In this document: positions 27,385-35,600 of the stretch, in pieces
How positions within the stretch are numbered: position 1 is the stretch's first letter
How the letters are laid out: each line of letters begins with the position of its first letter
Source: Chitinophaga filiformis
GTDB taxonomy: Bacteria > Bacteroidota > Bacteroidia > Chitinophagales > Chitinophagaceae
Reading direction: 5' to 3'
NCBI RefSeq assembly: GCF_900102545.1
Contig: NZ_FNBN01000014.1
Coordinates: 1 to 64,000, forward strand
Length of the DNA: 64,000 nt
The notes under the pieces: generated by a model
What the model saw: only the letters and a program-made list of their open reading frames with translations
Databases searched by the model: none
Told to the model about the DNA's origin: nothing
Translations under genes and position numbers: made by a program

Positions 27385-27651
27385 ATGTCAAAGAACAGTA
27401 GAGAAGGCGTTAAGCATGCAATCCAGGAGTTGGCGATGGGTAACTACAGAAGCTACCCGGAAGAGTATGGGGTCCAGATAGAGGATACAGCTGCCAATGT
27501 GCAGTCTTTGGCCAAAGGATATTGGGATAGCCGTGAGGTCAAGGAAATACAGCGCGATGAAAAACTGGGCATTCGCCTGGATGATTACAAGCAATGGACA
27601 CAGGAAGCGTTTGTAGCATTTATGAAGAATAATGAGTATTCTTTAAGTTAA
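27385..27651 (+). CDS. Small hypothetical protein (88 aa)
   Basis: Cytoplasmic-looking, mixed-charge protein: MSKNSREGVKHAIQELAMGN at the start, VQIEDTAANVQSLAKGYWD in the middle and QWTQEAFVAFMKNNEYSLS at the end. No family recognised. Coding is supported by a good ATG, balanced composition and a strong terminator (27686-27731) after the stop. Confidence 0.65.
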   Translation: MSKNSREGVKHAIQELAMGNYRSYPEEYGVQIEDTAANVQSLAKGYWDSREVKEIQRDEKLGIRLDDYKQWTQEAFVAFMKNNEYSLS

Positions 27652-27685
27652 CGGATAGCACTCTTAAACAGGAAACATTTTACTG

Positions 27686-27731
27686 ACTGCGGATAATACT
27701 ATTACAGATAGTTTTATCCGCAGTTTTTTTT
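27686..27731 (+). terminator. Intrinsic terminator
   Basis: ACTGCGGATAA (27686-27696) and TTATCCGCAGT (27714-27724) form a perfect 11-bp stem followed by seven Ts. Confidence 0.9.
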
Positions 27732-27765
27732 ATTATCTTTAGAAAAACCGCTAGATCCACCCGTT

Positions 27766-28638
27766 ATGAAAGCAAATACCGCCAGTCGTACAGCCCAATA
27801 TATGGCGCTGTTCCGGGCACTGGAGACGAACCGTCCGTCCGGAAAAAGACTGTTTACTGACCCTTATGCTGTTTCTTTTCTTACTGCAGGATTTAAATTC
27901 GTTACCCAATTATCTGTTATCCCTTTTATCCGCAACCTGGTTTATGGCATTATCCGGAAGAGAATTCCGGGAGCGCTGTCGTCGGGTGTGGCACGTACCC
28001 GCTATATTGATGAACTGCTGCAACAGGCCGTGCGTAATGGCGTCAGACAGGTCATCATATTAGGGGCAGGATACGATACCCGCGCCCTGCGATTGGGTTT
28101 CCTGCGCGCATTGCCCGTGATTGAAATAGACCATCCCGATACCGCCAGATTAAAACAGGAGCGTGTCAGGAGGAGCCTGGGAAGAATGCCGGAAAATGTA
28201 CGATACATCCAGACCGACTTCAATGACCGCAGCCTTGATCAGCTGGCCAATGATCAGCAGATTGACCGCACATTGCCAACCGTTTTTATTTGGGAAGGTG
28301 TCACGAATTATCTTACTGCAGATGCCGTTGCTGCTACCTTTGCCTTCATGCAACAGTTTGCCCGTGGCAGTTATGTGATCTTCACCTACGTGGATGAAAA
28401 GATTATCCGATATCCCGCCGCTTTCTTCGGCGGTGAAAAACTACTGGAAGACCTGAAGCAGATCGAAGAACACTGGACCTTTGGACTGGAACCTTTCCTT
28501 ACAAGGCGTTACCTGGACAATTTTGATATGGACCTGCTGGAAGATTACAGTGCCGGAGAATACCGTAATCACTATCTACCCGAACGTTCTGAAAAAGGAT
28601 ATGAATTCTACCGTGTCGCCTTTGCCGTAAAACGATAA
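27766..28638 (+). CDS. SAM-dependent methyltransferase, leucine carboxyl methyltransferase-like
   Basis: 290 aa. It begins ASRTAQYMALFRALETNRPS with LFTDPYAVSFL, followed by the SAM-binding VRQVIILGAGYDTRALRL and FEID-like EIDHPDTARLKQER, then TVFIWEGVTNYLTADAV. This is the order of the PF04072/TIGR00027 methyltransferases, whose bacterial substrates are mostly unknown small molecules. The protein is soluble. A TATCTTTA sequence at 27734 is one base from the -7 consensus. Confidence 0.88.
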   Translation: MKANTASRTAQYMALFRALETNRPSGKRLFTDPYAVSFLTAGFKFVTQLSVIPFIRNLVYGIIRKRIPGALSSGVARTRYIDELLQQAVRNGVRQVIILGAGYDTRALRLGFLRALPVIEIDHPDTARLKQERVRRSLGRMPENVRYIQTDFNDRSLDQLANDQQIDRTLPTVFIWEGVTNYLTADAVAATFAFMQQFARGSYVIFTYVDEKIIRYPAAFFGGEKLLEDLKQIEEHWTFGLEPFLTRRYLDNFDMDLLEDYSAGEYRNHYLPERSEKGYEFYRVAFAVKR

Positions 28639-28691
28639 TAAAGCCCGTATTTAAATTTCTATTCTATATTTTTATTGTATAACTGACGTGT

Positions 28692-29123
28692 ATGAAAATT
28701 TACTCCATACTACTAGCATTTTGCATGATGTCAACAATTTCCTTTGCACAGTCAAAAGAAGAAAAGGCCGTCGCCTCACAGGTGGAACTATTAAGAAAAG
28801 CCATGGTAGATGCAGACAAGGCTTCACTGGAAAAAGTAGCTAATGAGAAATTATCTTACGGACACTCTGGTGGTAAAATAGAAGACAAAACCGCTTTTGT
28901 TTCCAATATCGTGAGCGGAAAATCTGATTTCGTTTCCATAGATCTCTCTGATCAGACGATTGCTATAAGCGGCAATACTGCAATTGTAAGACATACGCTT
29001 ACTGCAGAAACTAATGACAATGGTGTGGCTGGACATGTAAAGCTATATGTATTACTCGTGTGGAGTAAAGAAGGCAGTCAGTGGAAACTGCTTGCCAGGC
29101 AGGCAGTCAAAGTTCCCGCCTGA
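28692..29123 (+). CDS. Exported NTF2-like (DUF4440-type) protein
   Basis: 143 aa. Signal peptide MKIYSILLAFCMMSTISFAQ. The mature part has the NTF2/SnoaL cone fold pattern: VASQVELLRKAMVDADKASLEK, then YGHSGGKIEDKTAFVSNIVS, and the strands AISGNTAIVRHTLTAE, VKLYVLLVWSKEGSQWKLLA. Such proteins bind or convert small hydrophobic ligands; the specific role is unknown. It lies 53 bp after the methyltransferase, possibly co-transcribed. Confidence 0.85.
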   Translation: MKIYSILLAFCMMSTISFAQSKEEKAVASQVELLRKAMVDADKASLEKVANEKLSYGHSGGKIEDKTAFVSNIVSGKSDFVSIDLSDQTIAISGNTAIVRHTLTAETNDNGVAGHVKLYVLLVWSKEGSQWKLLARQAVKVPA

Positions 29124-29286
29124 GGCCGTCCTTAAATTTACCCATAATGATGAGAACATTACTCCAACTTCTACGGGAATATAAGCCTGTGAGGAGGGAA
29201 ATCTCTGTGGCATAATTTTTTGAGATTTATTGCGTAATACAGAGGCAATGAACAGCCTTATCTGTTAACCAATAAAACTTATTATT

Positions 29287-29748
29287 ATGCAAGCTACAGT
29301 TGAAACTATTGAGGTACTGAATGATCTTATCCAGATCAATAATGACCGTATAGAAGGATATGAAAAAGCGTTGAGGGAGTTAAAACAGGAAGATTCAGAT
29401 CTGAAGGCATTGTTCTCTTCCATGATCAGCGAAAGTCATGAGATCCGTCTTGCATTGGGAACAGAAGTAAATGTACTGGGTGGTGATATGGATAACTCTA
29501 CAACTACAAGTGGTAAGATATATCGCGCCTGGATGGATGTGAAAGCCGTGTTTACAGGGCATGATCGCCATACAGTACTCGCTAATTGTGAAGCCGGTGA
29601 AGATGCAGCACAACGTGCGTACAGAACAGCGCTGGAAGATGAAGATCTGCCTGCTTACCTGCGTGAAATGATCACCGAACAACAGGCTACTCTGAAAGCT
29701 TCTCATGATCAGATCAAGGCGCTGCGGGATGCCAATAAAGACAGATAA
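29287..29748 (+). CDS. PA2169-type four-helix-bundle protein (DUF2383)
   Basis: 153 aa, all helical, no signal peptide. It follows the ferritin-like DUF2383 pattern: ETIEVLNDLIQINNDRIEGY, then LKALFSSMISESHEIRLAL, GKIYRAWMDVKAVFTGHDRH, and a last helix with REMITEQQATLKASHDQIKAL. Acidic and His residues sit where ferritin-like bundles bind metal. Members are often stress-induced; the role is unknown. Followed by a strong terminator. Confidence 0.8.
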   Translation: MQATVETIEVLNDLIQINNDRIEGYEKALRELKQEDSDLKALFSSMISESHEIRLALGTEVNVLGGDMDNSTTTSGKIYRAWMDVKAVFTGHDRHTVLANCEAGEDAAQRAYRTALEDEDLPAYLREMITEQQATLKASHDQIKALRDANKDR

Positions 29749-29770
29749 ACAGTATATAGGGCGAATAAAT

Positions 29771-29810
29771 GCGGAAGGCTGCTCAATTATCGGGCAGCCT
29801 TCTGCGTTTT
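29771..29810. terminator. Intrinsic terminator between convergent genes
   Basis: GAAGGCTGC (29774-29782) and GCAGCCTTC (29794-29802), extended outward by GCG/TGC pairs, followed by GTTTT. It serves the DUF2383 gene; the convergent Hpt gene ends at 29815. Confidence 0.8.
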
Positions 29811-29814
29811 AATT

Positions 29815-30177
29815 TTATCCTTCTTCAGTATTTAACAAGGTAAGGTCTTTTTCCATCAACGGTTTGATAGCAGCAAATATCTCGCTTAACTGGCTGACAC
29901 GGCGATCGGTGTCATTACTCCAGGAGGTTGTACTATTAAGTGACTTAATAATCTCCGCTGCTCCTTTTACCTCCAGGTTCATCACACTGGGCTTCATTTT
30001 ATGGATCACTTTTTTAAGTTCGGGAAGATTTTTCTGCTGTTGCAGCGTGGCCAGCTCAATAATATATTCATCCAGTGAAGAGATGAAAAGCATGATCATT
30101 TTCTGAATGAAAGCCGTACTGGTATTACTTATCTTGTATAAATAAGTATAAGTATACAATTGATGTTCCGGTCGCAT
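29815..30177 (-). CDS. Hpt-domain phosphotransfer protein
   Basis: 120 aa stand-alone histidine phosphotransfer protein. The helical core SSLDEYIIELATLQQQKNLP, then ELKKVIHKMKPSVMNLEVKG, contains the phospho-acceptor His in the HKMKPS motif (about residue 59), as in Hpt domains that pass phosphate between receivers. It begins 18 bp after the sigma-54 activator gene, so the two are an operon and probably relay partners. No hybrid kinase is in the window. Confidence 0.8.
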   Translation of the reverse strand: MRPEHQLYTYTYLYKISNTSTAFIQKMIMLFISSLDEYIIELATLQQQKNLPELKKVIHKMKPSVMNLEVKGAAEIIKSLNSTTSWSNDTDRRVSQLSEIFAAIKPLMEKDLTLLNTEEG

Positions 30178-30195
30178 AATGGGTTGATACTATCG

Positions 30196-31554
30196 TCAGG
30201 CGCCCTCTATTTCACCTGTCTGTAACATTTTATAAATGGTGGATTTGCCAATATCCAGTTTCTCCGCCACAAGCAGCACATTATCATCGTACCTTTTCAG
30301 GTAATTGCGGATGATGAGCCTTGTATATTCTCTTAAGGTGAGTTCCGTATTCAACACAGTATCCACGTCATGATTATTACCTGAGAGGAAGGTAATATCT
30401 TCAGGTTCCACGAGATTATTCTCTGACATGACCGCTGCCAGTTCCACTACTGACTTTAGTTCGCGCACGTTTCCCGGATAGGTGTAACCCAACAGCTTTT
30501 CTCTCGCGCTGGGAGACACTTTTATTTCAGGTACTTTATTTTCCTTACAGTAAGCGGTCAGGAAATGCTGTGTCAGCAGCAGGATATCTTCTTTGCGCTC
30601 ACGCAGGGGAGGGAGCGTAATAGGAAGACCAATGATACGGTAATAAAGGTCTTCACGGAAATTACCCTTTTTTACTTCCTCCGCAAGGTTCTTGTGAGTG
30701 GCAACTACCAGCCTGAAGTCCAGTTTGATCTTGCTGGTGCCTCCGAGGCGGGTCAATTCCTTCTCCTGCAATACGCGCAGCAGCTTGCTTTGTATATTCA
30801 GATCCATTTCCCCGATCTCATCCAGGAAAAGGGTACCGCCATTCGCTTCTTCAAAACGGCCGGTCTTCTTATTCAGTGCACCGGTAAAGGCGCCTTTTTC
30901 ATAACCGAACAATTCGCTTTCCACCAGTTCCTTCGGAATAGCGGCCATATTTACAGGCACAAAAGGATGACTGCTTCTGGCAGAATTATAATGGACAGCC
31001 CGCGCCACCAATTCCTTACCGGTACCGGTTTCGCCTGATACGGAGACATTGATAAGTGAGCCGGCAGCTTTATCTATTAATTTGAAAACGCTTTGCAGGG
31101 CAGGACTATTACCAATAATAGACCGGGAATAGTCGTATTTGGTCTTGAGTTCGGCCTTGAGCTCGGAAATCTCATTCTTGAGAGAAAGCTTTTCCCTTAA
31201 GCGGATGATTGCCTTCCACAACAGTTGTTGGGTATTATCATCTTTTACCAGGTAATCTTCTGCCCCCATTTTTAGCAGATCCACTGCAGTAGTGATCCTC
31301 TCCTGAGCGCTGATAATGATAACAGGGAGATTTGGCTGGGCCTGTTTAATTTTTTTGTAAAGTTCTTCCCCGTTCATATCAGGAAGCCCAAAGTCGATGG
31401 TCACAAGATCTGGTTTCCGGTGCAACTGCGCCAGGCATTCCTTGCCTGAGCCAATCAAGGTTATTTCGTAGTCGGGGTTTTGACTAAGGTAATGCTGTAA
31501 TAATCCTCCGTACCACTTATCATCCTCTACAATAAAAATCTTAAAATCGAGCAT
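30196..31554 (-). CDS. Sigma-54-dependent response regulator (NtrC type)
   Basis: 452 aa with three domains: receiver, residues 1-120 (phospho-acceptor D54 in LVTIDFGLPDMNG; conserved Lys in YLVKDD); AAA+ sigma-54 activator, about 145-375 (Walker A GETGTGKE, GAFTGA loop in YEKGAFTGALNKKTG, Walker B GGTLFLDEIGEM, second region RVLQEKELTRLGG); and a Fis-type HTH at the end (LLVAEKLDIGKSTIYKML). It activates RpoN promoters on phosphorylation. The paired Hpt gene is downstream. The start follows a 610-bp gene-free stretch with hairpin repeats. Confidence 0.93.
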   Translation of the reverse strand: MLDFKIFIVEDDKWYGGLLQHYLSQNPDYEITLIGSGKECLAQLHRKPDLVTIDFGLPDMNGEELYKKIKQAQPNLPVIIISAQERITTAVDLLKMGAEDYLVKDDNTQQLLWKAIIRLREKLSLKNEISELKAELKTKYDYSRSIIGNSPALQSVFKLIDKAAGSLINVSVSGETGTGKELVARAVHYNSARSSHPFVPVNMAAIPKELVESELFGYEKGAFTGALNKKTGRFEEANGGTLFLDEIGEMDLNIQSKLLRVLQEKELTRLGGTSKIKLDFRLVVATHKNLAEEVKKGNFREDLYYRIIGLPITLPPLRERKEDILLLTQHFLTAYCKENKVPEIKVSPSAREKLLGYTYPGNVRELKSVVELAAVMSENNLVEPEDITFLSGNNHDVDTVLNTELTLREYTRLIIRNYLKRYDDNVLLVAEKLDIGKSTIYKMLQTGEIEGA

Positions 31555-31590
31555 TCATGGAATTTTCTGTTAATTTAGGAAAATTTCCCA

Positions 31591-32102
31591 TCATCAAAAA
31601 AGGCCTCACGTAGCTACCTTTTTAAAGATAACGCCGGAGGCCCGATAGGGATTATGTAGGCAAGCAAAAAAACAAGGTAATTGTTCACTGTTCCTGTGGT
31701 TTCATCAACAGGCCCCTCTGCCTCACAAATCCATTTGCATCGGGGCCCTGATGAAGCACTCTTAAAGCTGGTAAGGGATCACACTCTAATAACATCATTG
31801 TACGATCATCGCCTGGCCCCTCCAACTCACACTAACAGCAACCACACGAGGGGCCGGGATGACAGTCCACATACTCAACACAATATTTTTAAAGATCTTT
31901 TTACTGTTTATCATCGCCTGGCCCCTCTGCGACACATTTCCATTTTCACCGGGGCCGGGATGACGCATTCTCAAAGCTGGCAAAGCATCACATCCACATC
32001 CTTAATCTGTTTCAATTTCTTCTGATTCATCGCCTGGCCCCACTGTTTCACTTGCTGCGCCTGCACCGGGGCCGGGATGAACGTCCACAAACAACACAAA
32101 AT
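31591..32102. repeat. Array of four (possibly five) hairpins spaced about 105 bp
   Basis: Hairpin units lie at 31702-31754, 31806-31862, 31911-31963 and 32027-32080. Units 2-4 start TCATCGCCTGGCCCC and end GGGGCCGGGATGA; unit 1 is a variant (TCATCAACAGGCCCC ... GGGGCCCTGATGA). Arms pair over about 15 bp with two bulges; loops are variable (about 20-27 nt). A degenerate unit may lie at 31591-31645. The spacers alternate: 31757-31783 matches 31966-31992 (22 of 27 bases), and 31863-31884 resembles 32081-32102, so the array is two copies of a dimer of about 210 bp. This fills the gap between the glycosyltransferase and the sigma-54 regulator. No gene is supported in it. Confidence 0.85.
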
Positions 32103-32164
32103 GTCAACTGGAATCCTGAATACTCCTGAACTAGTCTCAGTCTACATTTGCACCATATCCATTG

Positions 32165-33340
32165 TTAATTCCTCGAATTGTCAATATATTCCTGTAAAGC
32201 AGCGGGGTAGAGCAGCACTTCTGCCAGTTGTTCCTTCTTGCGGGTGGCGGTAAAGTAATTTCCTTCCAGGAAGATGTCTCCCACCTGCTGCTTGAAAAAT
32301 TCTGATTTAAACTGAGAGGCTACCAGTTGTGCAGCGCAGCTCATGTCCGCATATAAAGGCTTGTTCTGGAACAGCTGCTCTACATGTTTGCGTACCTTGT
32401 CGATATAATGGCCGCTGATACGGTAACCGTTCCATCCGTGCGCTACCAGTTCATTTGCTCCTCCACTCAGTGGTACGATCACTGGTCTGCCGTAACTCAT
32501 CGCCTGCAGAATGCTGATATCAAACGTATCATGATGGTGCTCAACATGAGAGAGATTCAGTACCACAGCCGCACGCTGGTAGAAAGGATGCAGGTTCATC
32601 TGTGTGCCGTATATCATCAGATTGTCGGGCATCTGGCAGTGTTCAAAGTACGCGTCAATATGTTTCTTGTGGGCATTGATCACCAGTTCAAACTTTGTCG
32701 CTGGCATGAGTGTAGCTAGTTCTAGCAGTTCACGCAGGCCGCTTTCTTCATCGAGAGAAGCCACCATCAATACCGTTTTACGGGAACCATGATTGGAATG
32801 CAGCACTGCTTCCTGTACGAACGACTGAGGCAGACAACTGTGTACAACATGTTTCTCTGCTTTCGGGAAAGTCATCTGTGACTGTAAGTAGCGAGAGCCG
32901 AACACCACCTGTGTGGCCAGTTTTTTCGCAGATTCATACAGTAGCCCGCGAAGAAATGGTACGTGTACGGCCATTTCATGAATGTGATAAGTGATCGGCG
33001 CGTTCTTCAGCCTGCCAGCCCATGCTGCTCCCAAAGGCAGTAAGGTATTAATATACACTTTCGCTTCCGGTTCATACAAACTCAATACCTTCCTGAAAAT
33101 CAGCACTTGCGCCAGCAGGAAGCTGAAGAATAGACGCCATTTGTTCCCCCGTTCAGAATAATTTATGTAGTGGTACTGTATACCCGGGACACCTGTAAGG
33201 AACCCTGGCATTTCACCAGTACGGTTTGTGATAAGATGCACTTCCAGACCTTTCTCTATCAAGGTTTCCAGTGACTGGCGAAATACCAGTGTGCTACCGC
33301 TCCTGTCGTTTTGCAGATGTACTGCTATGATCTTTTTCAT
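32165..33340 (-). CDS. Glycosyltransferase family 4-like protein
   Basis: 391 aa with a GT-B two-domain layout. N-terminal domain: KKIIAVHLQNDRSGSTLVFR, VYINTLLPLGAAWAGRL, ITYHIHEMAVHVPFLRG. C-terminal domain: TVLMVASLDEESGLRELLEL (nucleotide-sugar binding start), NLMIYGTQMNLHPFYQRAAV, and the GT4-like acceptor loop FDISILQAMSYGRPVIVPLSGGANE. The usual EGFG is replaced by DISI, but the position is conserved. A role in surface polysaccharide assembly is likely; donor and acceptor are unknown. It is not in a polysaccharide cluster. Confidence 0.85.
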   Translation of the reverse strand: MKKIIAVHLQNDRSGSTLVFRQSLETLIEKGLEVHLITNRTGEMPGFLTGVPGIQYHYINYSERGNKWRLFFSFLLAQVLIFRKVLSLYEPEAKVYINTLLPLGAAWAGRLKNAPITYHIHEMAVHVPFLRGLLYESAKKLATQVVFGSRYLQSQMTFPKAEKHVVHSCLPQSFVQEAVLHSNHGSRKTVLMVASLDEESGLRELLELATLMPATKFELVINAHKKHIDAYFEHCQMPDNLMIYGTQMNLHPFYQRAAVVLNLSHVEHHHDTFDISILQAMSYGRPVIVPLSGGANELVAHGWNGYRISGHYIDKVRKHVEQLFQNKPLYADMSCAAQLVASQFKSEFFKQQVGDIFLEGNYFTATRKKEQLAEVLLYPAALQEYIDNSRN

Positions 33341-33431
33341 GATATGCGTTGTTAAAGTTGTGGTGATAAAAGGTATAGGGATAAACAGGACACTTCTTTA
33401 ACAGTTGTGGGCCTATAGCAGGCGGCGTAGA

Positions 33432-33920
33432 TTATGAAGATCTCAGAACGTCGTATAAATAGCTGAACAGTGAACAGGATGCCAGTACCAATCCTACGAA
33501 AAAGAAGAACCTGTTGTTTCTGCGTTTTTTCTTCAGATAATCCTGTACCACAAAAAGTTTGTTAAGCGTGGCTGTTATATGTTCCAATACACTGTCGTCT
33601 TTAATAATGTAGTCAAACGCACCGTTCTTGAGTGATTCTGTTGCGATTTCCGGTTGCTGACGGGAGCTGGCGAAGATCACGAAGATGTCGGAGTTGAATC
33701 GTTTGATATCCTTTAACAAGTCCAGTCCGGTCATATCTCCCAGGTCATGGTCCAACAGTACAATATCCGGCTCGTCTGACAGTTGCAACAGAAAGTCTGT
33801 ACCCGATAAGAAGCAAGTCACATTTTCATATCCCTGTGCCCTGAGGTGCTTATCGTATGCGGCGAGACAGAATGGATCATCATCTACCACGTATATCTTA
33901 CTGTCGAATTTGTTAGCCAT
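33432..33920 (-). CDS. Receiver-domain protein with C-terminal membrane segment
   Basis: 162 aa. Residues 1-125 are a complete response-regulator receiver: acidic pocket VVDDD (13-15), phospho-acceptor D57 in IVLLDHDLGDMTG, Ser in IFASSRQQ and Lys in YIIKDD. There is no DNA-binding or enzymatic output. Instead a basic stretch KKKRRNNR precedes a hydrophobic helix (FFFFVGLVLASCSLFSYLYD) at the very C-terminus, so the receiver should be anchored on the inner face of the membrane. The start is taken at 33920 (MANKF); an ATG at 33950 is possible. Confidence 0.8.
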   Translation of the reverse strand: MANKFDSKIYVVDDDPFCLAAYDKHLRAQGYENVTCFLSGTDFLLQLSDEPDIVLLDHDLGDMTGLDLLKDIKRFNSDIFVIFASSRQQPEIATESLKNGAFDYIIKDDSVLEHITATLNKLFVVQDYLKKKRRNNRFFFFVGLVLASCSLFSYLYDVLRSS

Positions 33921-34074
33921 TGTTTCGTTGTTTGATATAGTAGAATCCATTTGGATGCCAGATTGCGGAATCGTGCCAAAGCCGCTATGGTGGCTGACTT
34001 CAGAATTGGCACAGGACGAGAAACGTCCATTTGCAGGAAAAAATTCCAAAAAATGGAAAAATGGGGCAGGCTCA

Positions 34075-34107
34075 TAAAAAAAACGTTCCGCGACAGGCAG
34101 AACGTTT
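34075..34107 (-). terminator. Intrinsic terminator of the RhlE-like gene
   Basis: On the minus strand AAACGTTC (34107-34100) pairs with GAACGTTT (34088-34081) and is followed by a run of Ts, 54 bp past the helicase stop codon. Confidence 0.85.
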
Positions 34108-34160
34108 CAGATAATATGGATATGTATTTACTTTTCGGCGTCAGAAGTGGGGATGCACTG

Positions 34161-35489
34161 CTATGGCTTAGGCTGATTATTACCGCTATGCTGGCTGTTG
34201 CCGCTCTTACTGCGGTGTTGCTGCGGATGTCCGCCACCGCCCCGGTTATTATGACCGGATGGTTTGTGATTACGGTTACCACTACCACCAGGGCGCTTTT
34301 TACCGTGAGGGCGACCTCCACCGGAACGGCCGGACTTAGGCGTGTATTCCGGTACCGGGCCCAAATCTGGGGGAACGGTAGCCTTGACTACAGGTTTTCC
34401 CAGTACTTCTTCGATCCGGGCAAATTTCCTTTGTTCCTTTTCACTTACAACGGTGTATGCGGTACCATCTGTGGCCGCCCGGGCAGTACGTCCGATACGG
34501 TGAATATAATCCTCCGCATCGTTTGGCACGTCGTAGTTGATCACCAGGTCGATATCCTCAATGTCGATACCACGGCTCAGAATATCCGTGGCTACCAGCA
34601 TTTTCAGTTTCTTGTTTTTAAAGTCCATGAGTACCTGTTCCCTTTTTTCCTGCTCCAGGTCGGAGTGGATCTCTTCCACGGAAAAACGGGCTCTTTTGAG
34701 CTCATGGCAGAGCTGTTTTACGTTCTGCTTACGGGAACAGAAGATAATGATGCTGCCGAACTGTTTCTGTGACAGAACATGTTTCATCAACGCGATCTTC
34801 TGGTCTTCGAAAACTACGAAAGCCTCCTGTACGATCTTGTCAGGCGGTTTGGAGATCGCGATATTGATCTCTTCCGGCTGATGCAGGATCTTGAGGGCCA
34901 GTTTACGGATCTTGTCGGGCATGGTAGCCGAAAACAGGAGGTTCTGCCTTTGCTTGGGCAGAAAGGACGTAATCTTGATGATATCGTCATTAAAACCCAT
35001 GTCCAGCATACGGTCTGCCTCGTCCAGTACCAGGTACTTCACAGCATCCAGTTTTACATAGCCCATATTCAGATGTGCGATCATACGCCCAGGCGTACAG
35101 ATCACGATATCCACCCCTGAAGTCAGTGCTTTCTTTTCTGCAGAGAATAATGCTCCGTTGCTACCGCCGTATACGGCAATAGAGCTGACAGAAGTAAAGT
35201 AGGACATACCTTCCAGTGTCTGGGCAATCTGTACTGCCAGTTCACGGGTCGGTACTATTATCAGTGAGTTGATCTTATGCGTCTCGTGGGACTCGGTGAT
35301 TAAACGGTGCAATATAGGCAACAGGAACGCCGCGGTTTTACCAGTACCTGTCTGTGCGCAGGCCAGAATGTCCTTCCCGGCAATAATCGGGGGGATAACT
35401 TTTTCCTGAACAGGCGTCGCGGTGGTATATCCCATTGCATCTATTCCGTCCAAAACCCGATCATCCAGGTCAAATTCGTCGAAATACAA
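34161..35489 (-). CDS. rhlE: DEAD-box RNA helicase, RhlE group
   Basis: 442 aa. All helicase motifs are present: Q motif GYTTATPVQEKVIPP, motif I AQTGTGKT, PTRELA, TPGR, VLDEADRMLDMGF (DEAD), SAT, and the C-terminal ATDILSRGIDIEDIDLVINYD and HRIGRTARA. The last 75 residues are Gly/His/Asn/Lys rich and disordered, typical of RNA-binding tails. Helicases of this group remodel rRNA or mRNA, often in cold adaptation. The start is TTG at 35489: a stop lies two codons upstream (TAA, 35493-35495) and homology begins right at YFDEFDLD. Confidence 0.92.
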   Translation of the reverse strand: MYFDEFDLDDRVLDGIDAMGYTTATPVQEKVIPPIIAGKDILACAQTGTGKTAAFLLPILHRLITESHETHKINSLIIVPTRELAVQIAQTLEGMSYFTSVSSIAVYGGSNGALFSAEKKALTSGVDIVICTPGRMIAHLNMGYVKLDAVKYLVLDEADRMLDMGFNDDIIKITSFLPKQRQNLLFSATMPDKIRKLALKILHQPEEINIAISKPPDKIVQEAFVVFEDQKIALMKHVLSQKQFGSIIIFCSRKQNVKQLCHELKRARFSVEEIHSDLEQEKREQVLMDFKNKKLKMLVATDILSRGIDIEDIDLVINYDVPNDAEDYIHRIGRTARAATDGTAYTVVSEKEQRKFARIEEVLGKPVVKATVPPDLGPVPEYTPKSGRSGGGRPHGKKRPGGSGNRNHKPSGHNNRGGGGHPQQHRSKSGNSQHSGNNQPKP

Positions 35490-35600
35490 ATGTTAGATGG
35501 TTTTGATTCAAAAAAAATATTAGTTAAAGATACGGAATTGTACTCAGACACATACGGTATGTTCTTTGCAGCAAAGCCGGATACCAATAACCCGTCTGAT

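Noticed and set aside
31681-32025. 114-codon plus-strand frame through the hairpin array
   Set aside because: The 'repeats' in the peptide simply mirror the DNA hairpins, whose units are spaced 104-116 bp and are not kept in one frame; TTG start.
31591-32102. Hairpin array as CRISPR
   Set aside because: Units of about 54 bp have variable interiors and conserved ends and are separated by partly repeated spacers; no cas genes nearby.
33951-34772. 273-codon plus-strand frame opposite the RhlE-like gene
   Set aside because: Antisense to conserved helicase motifs and to the disordered tail; no independent coding signal.
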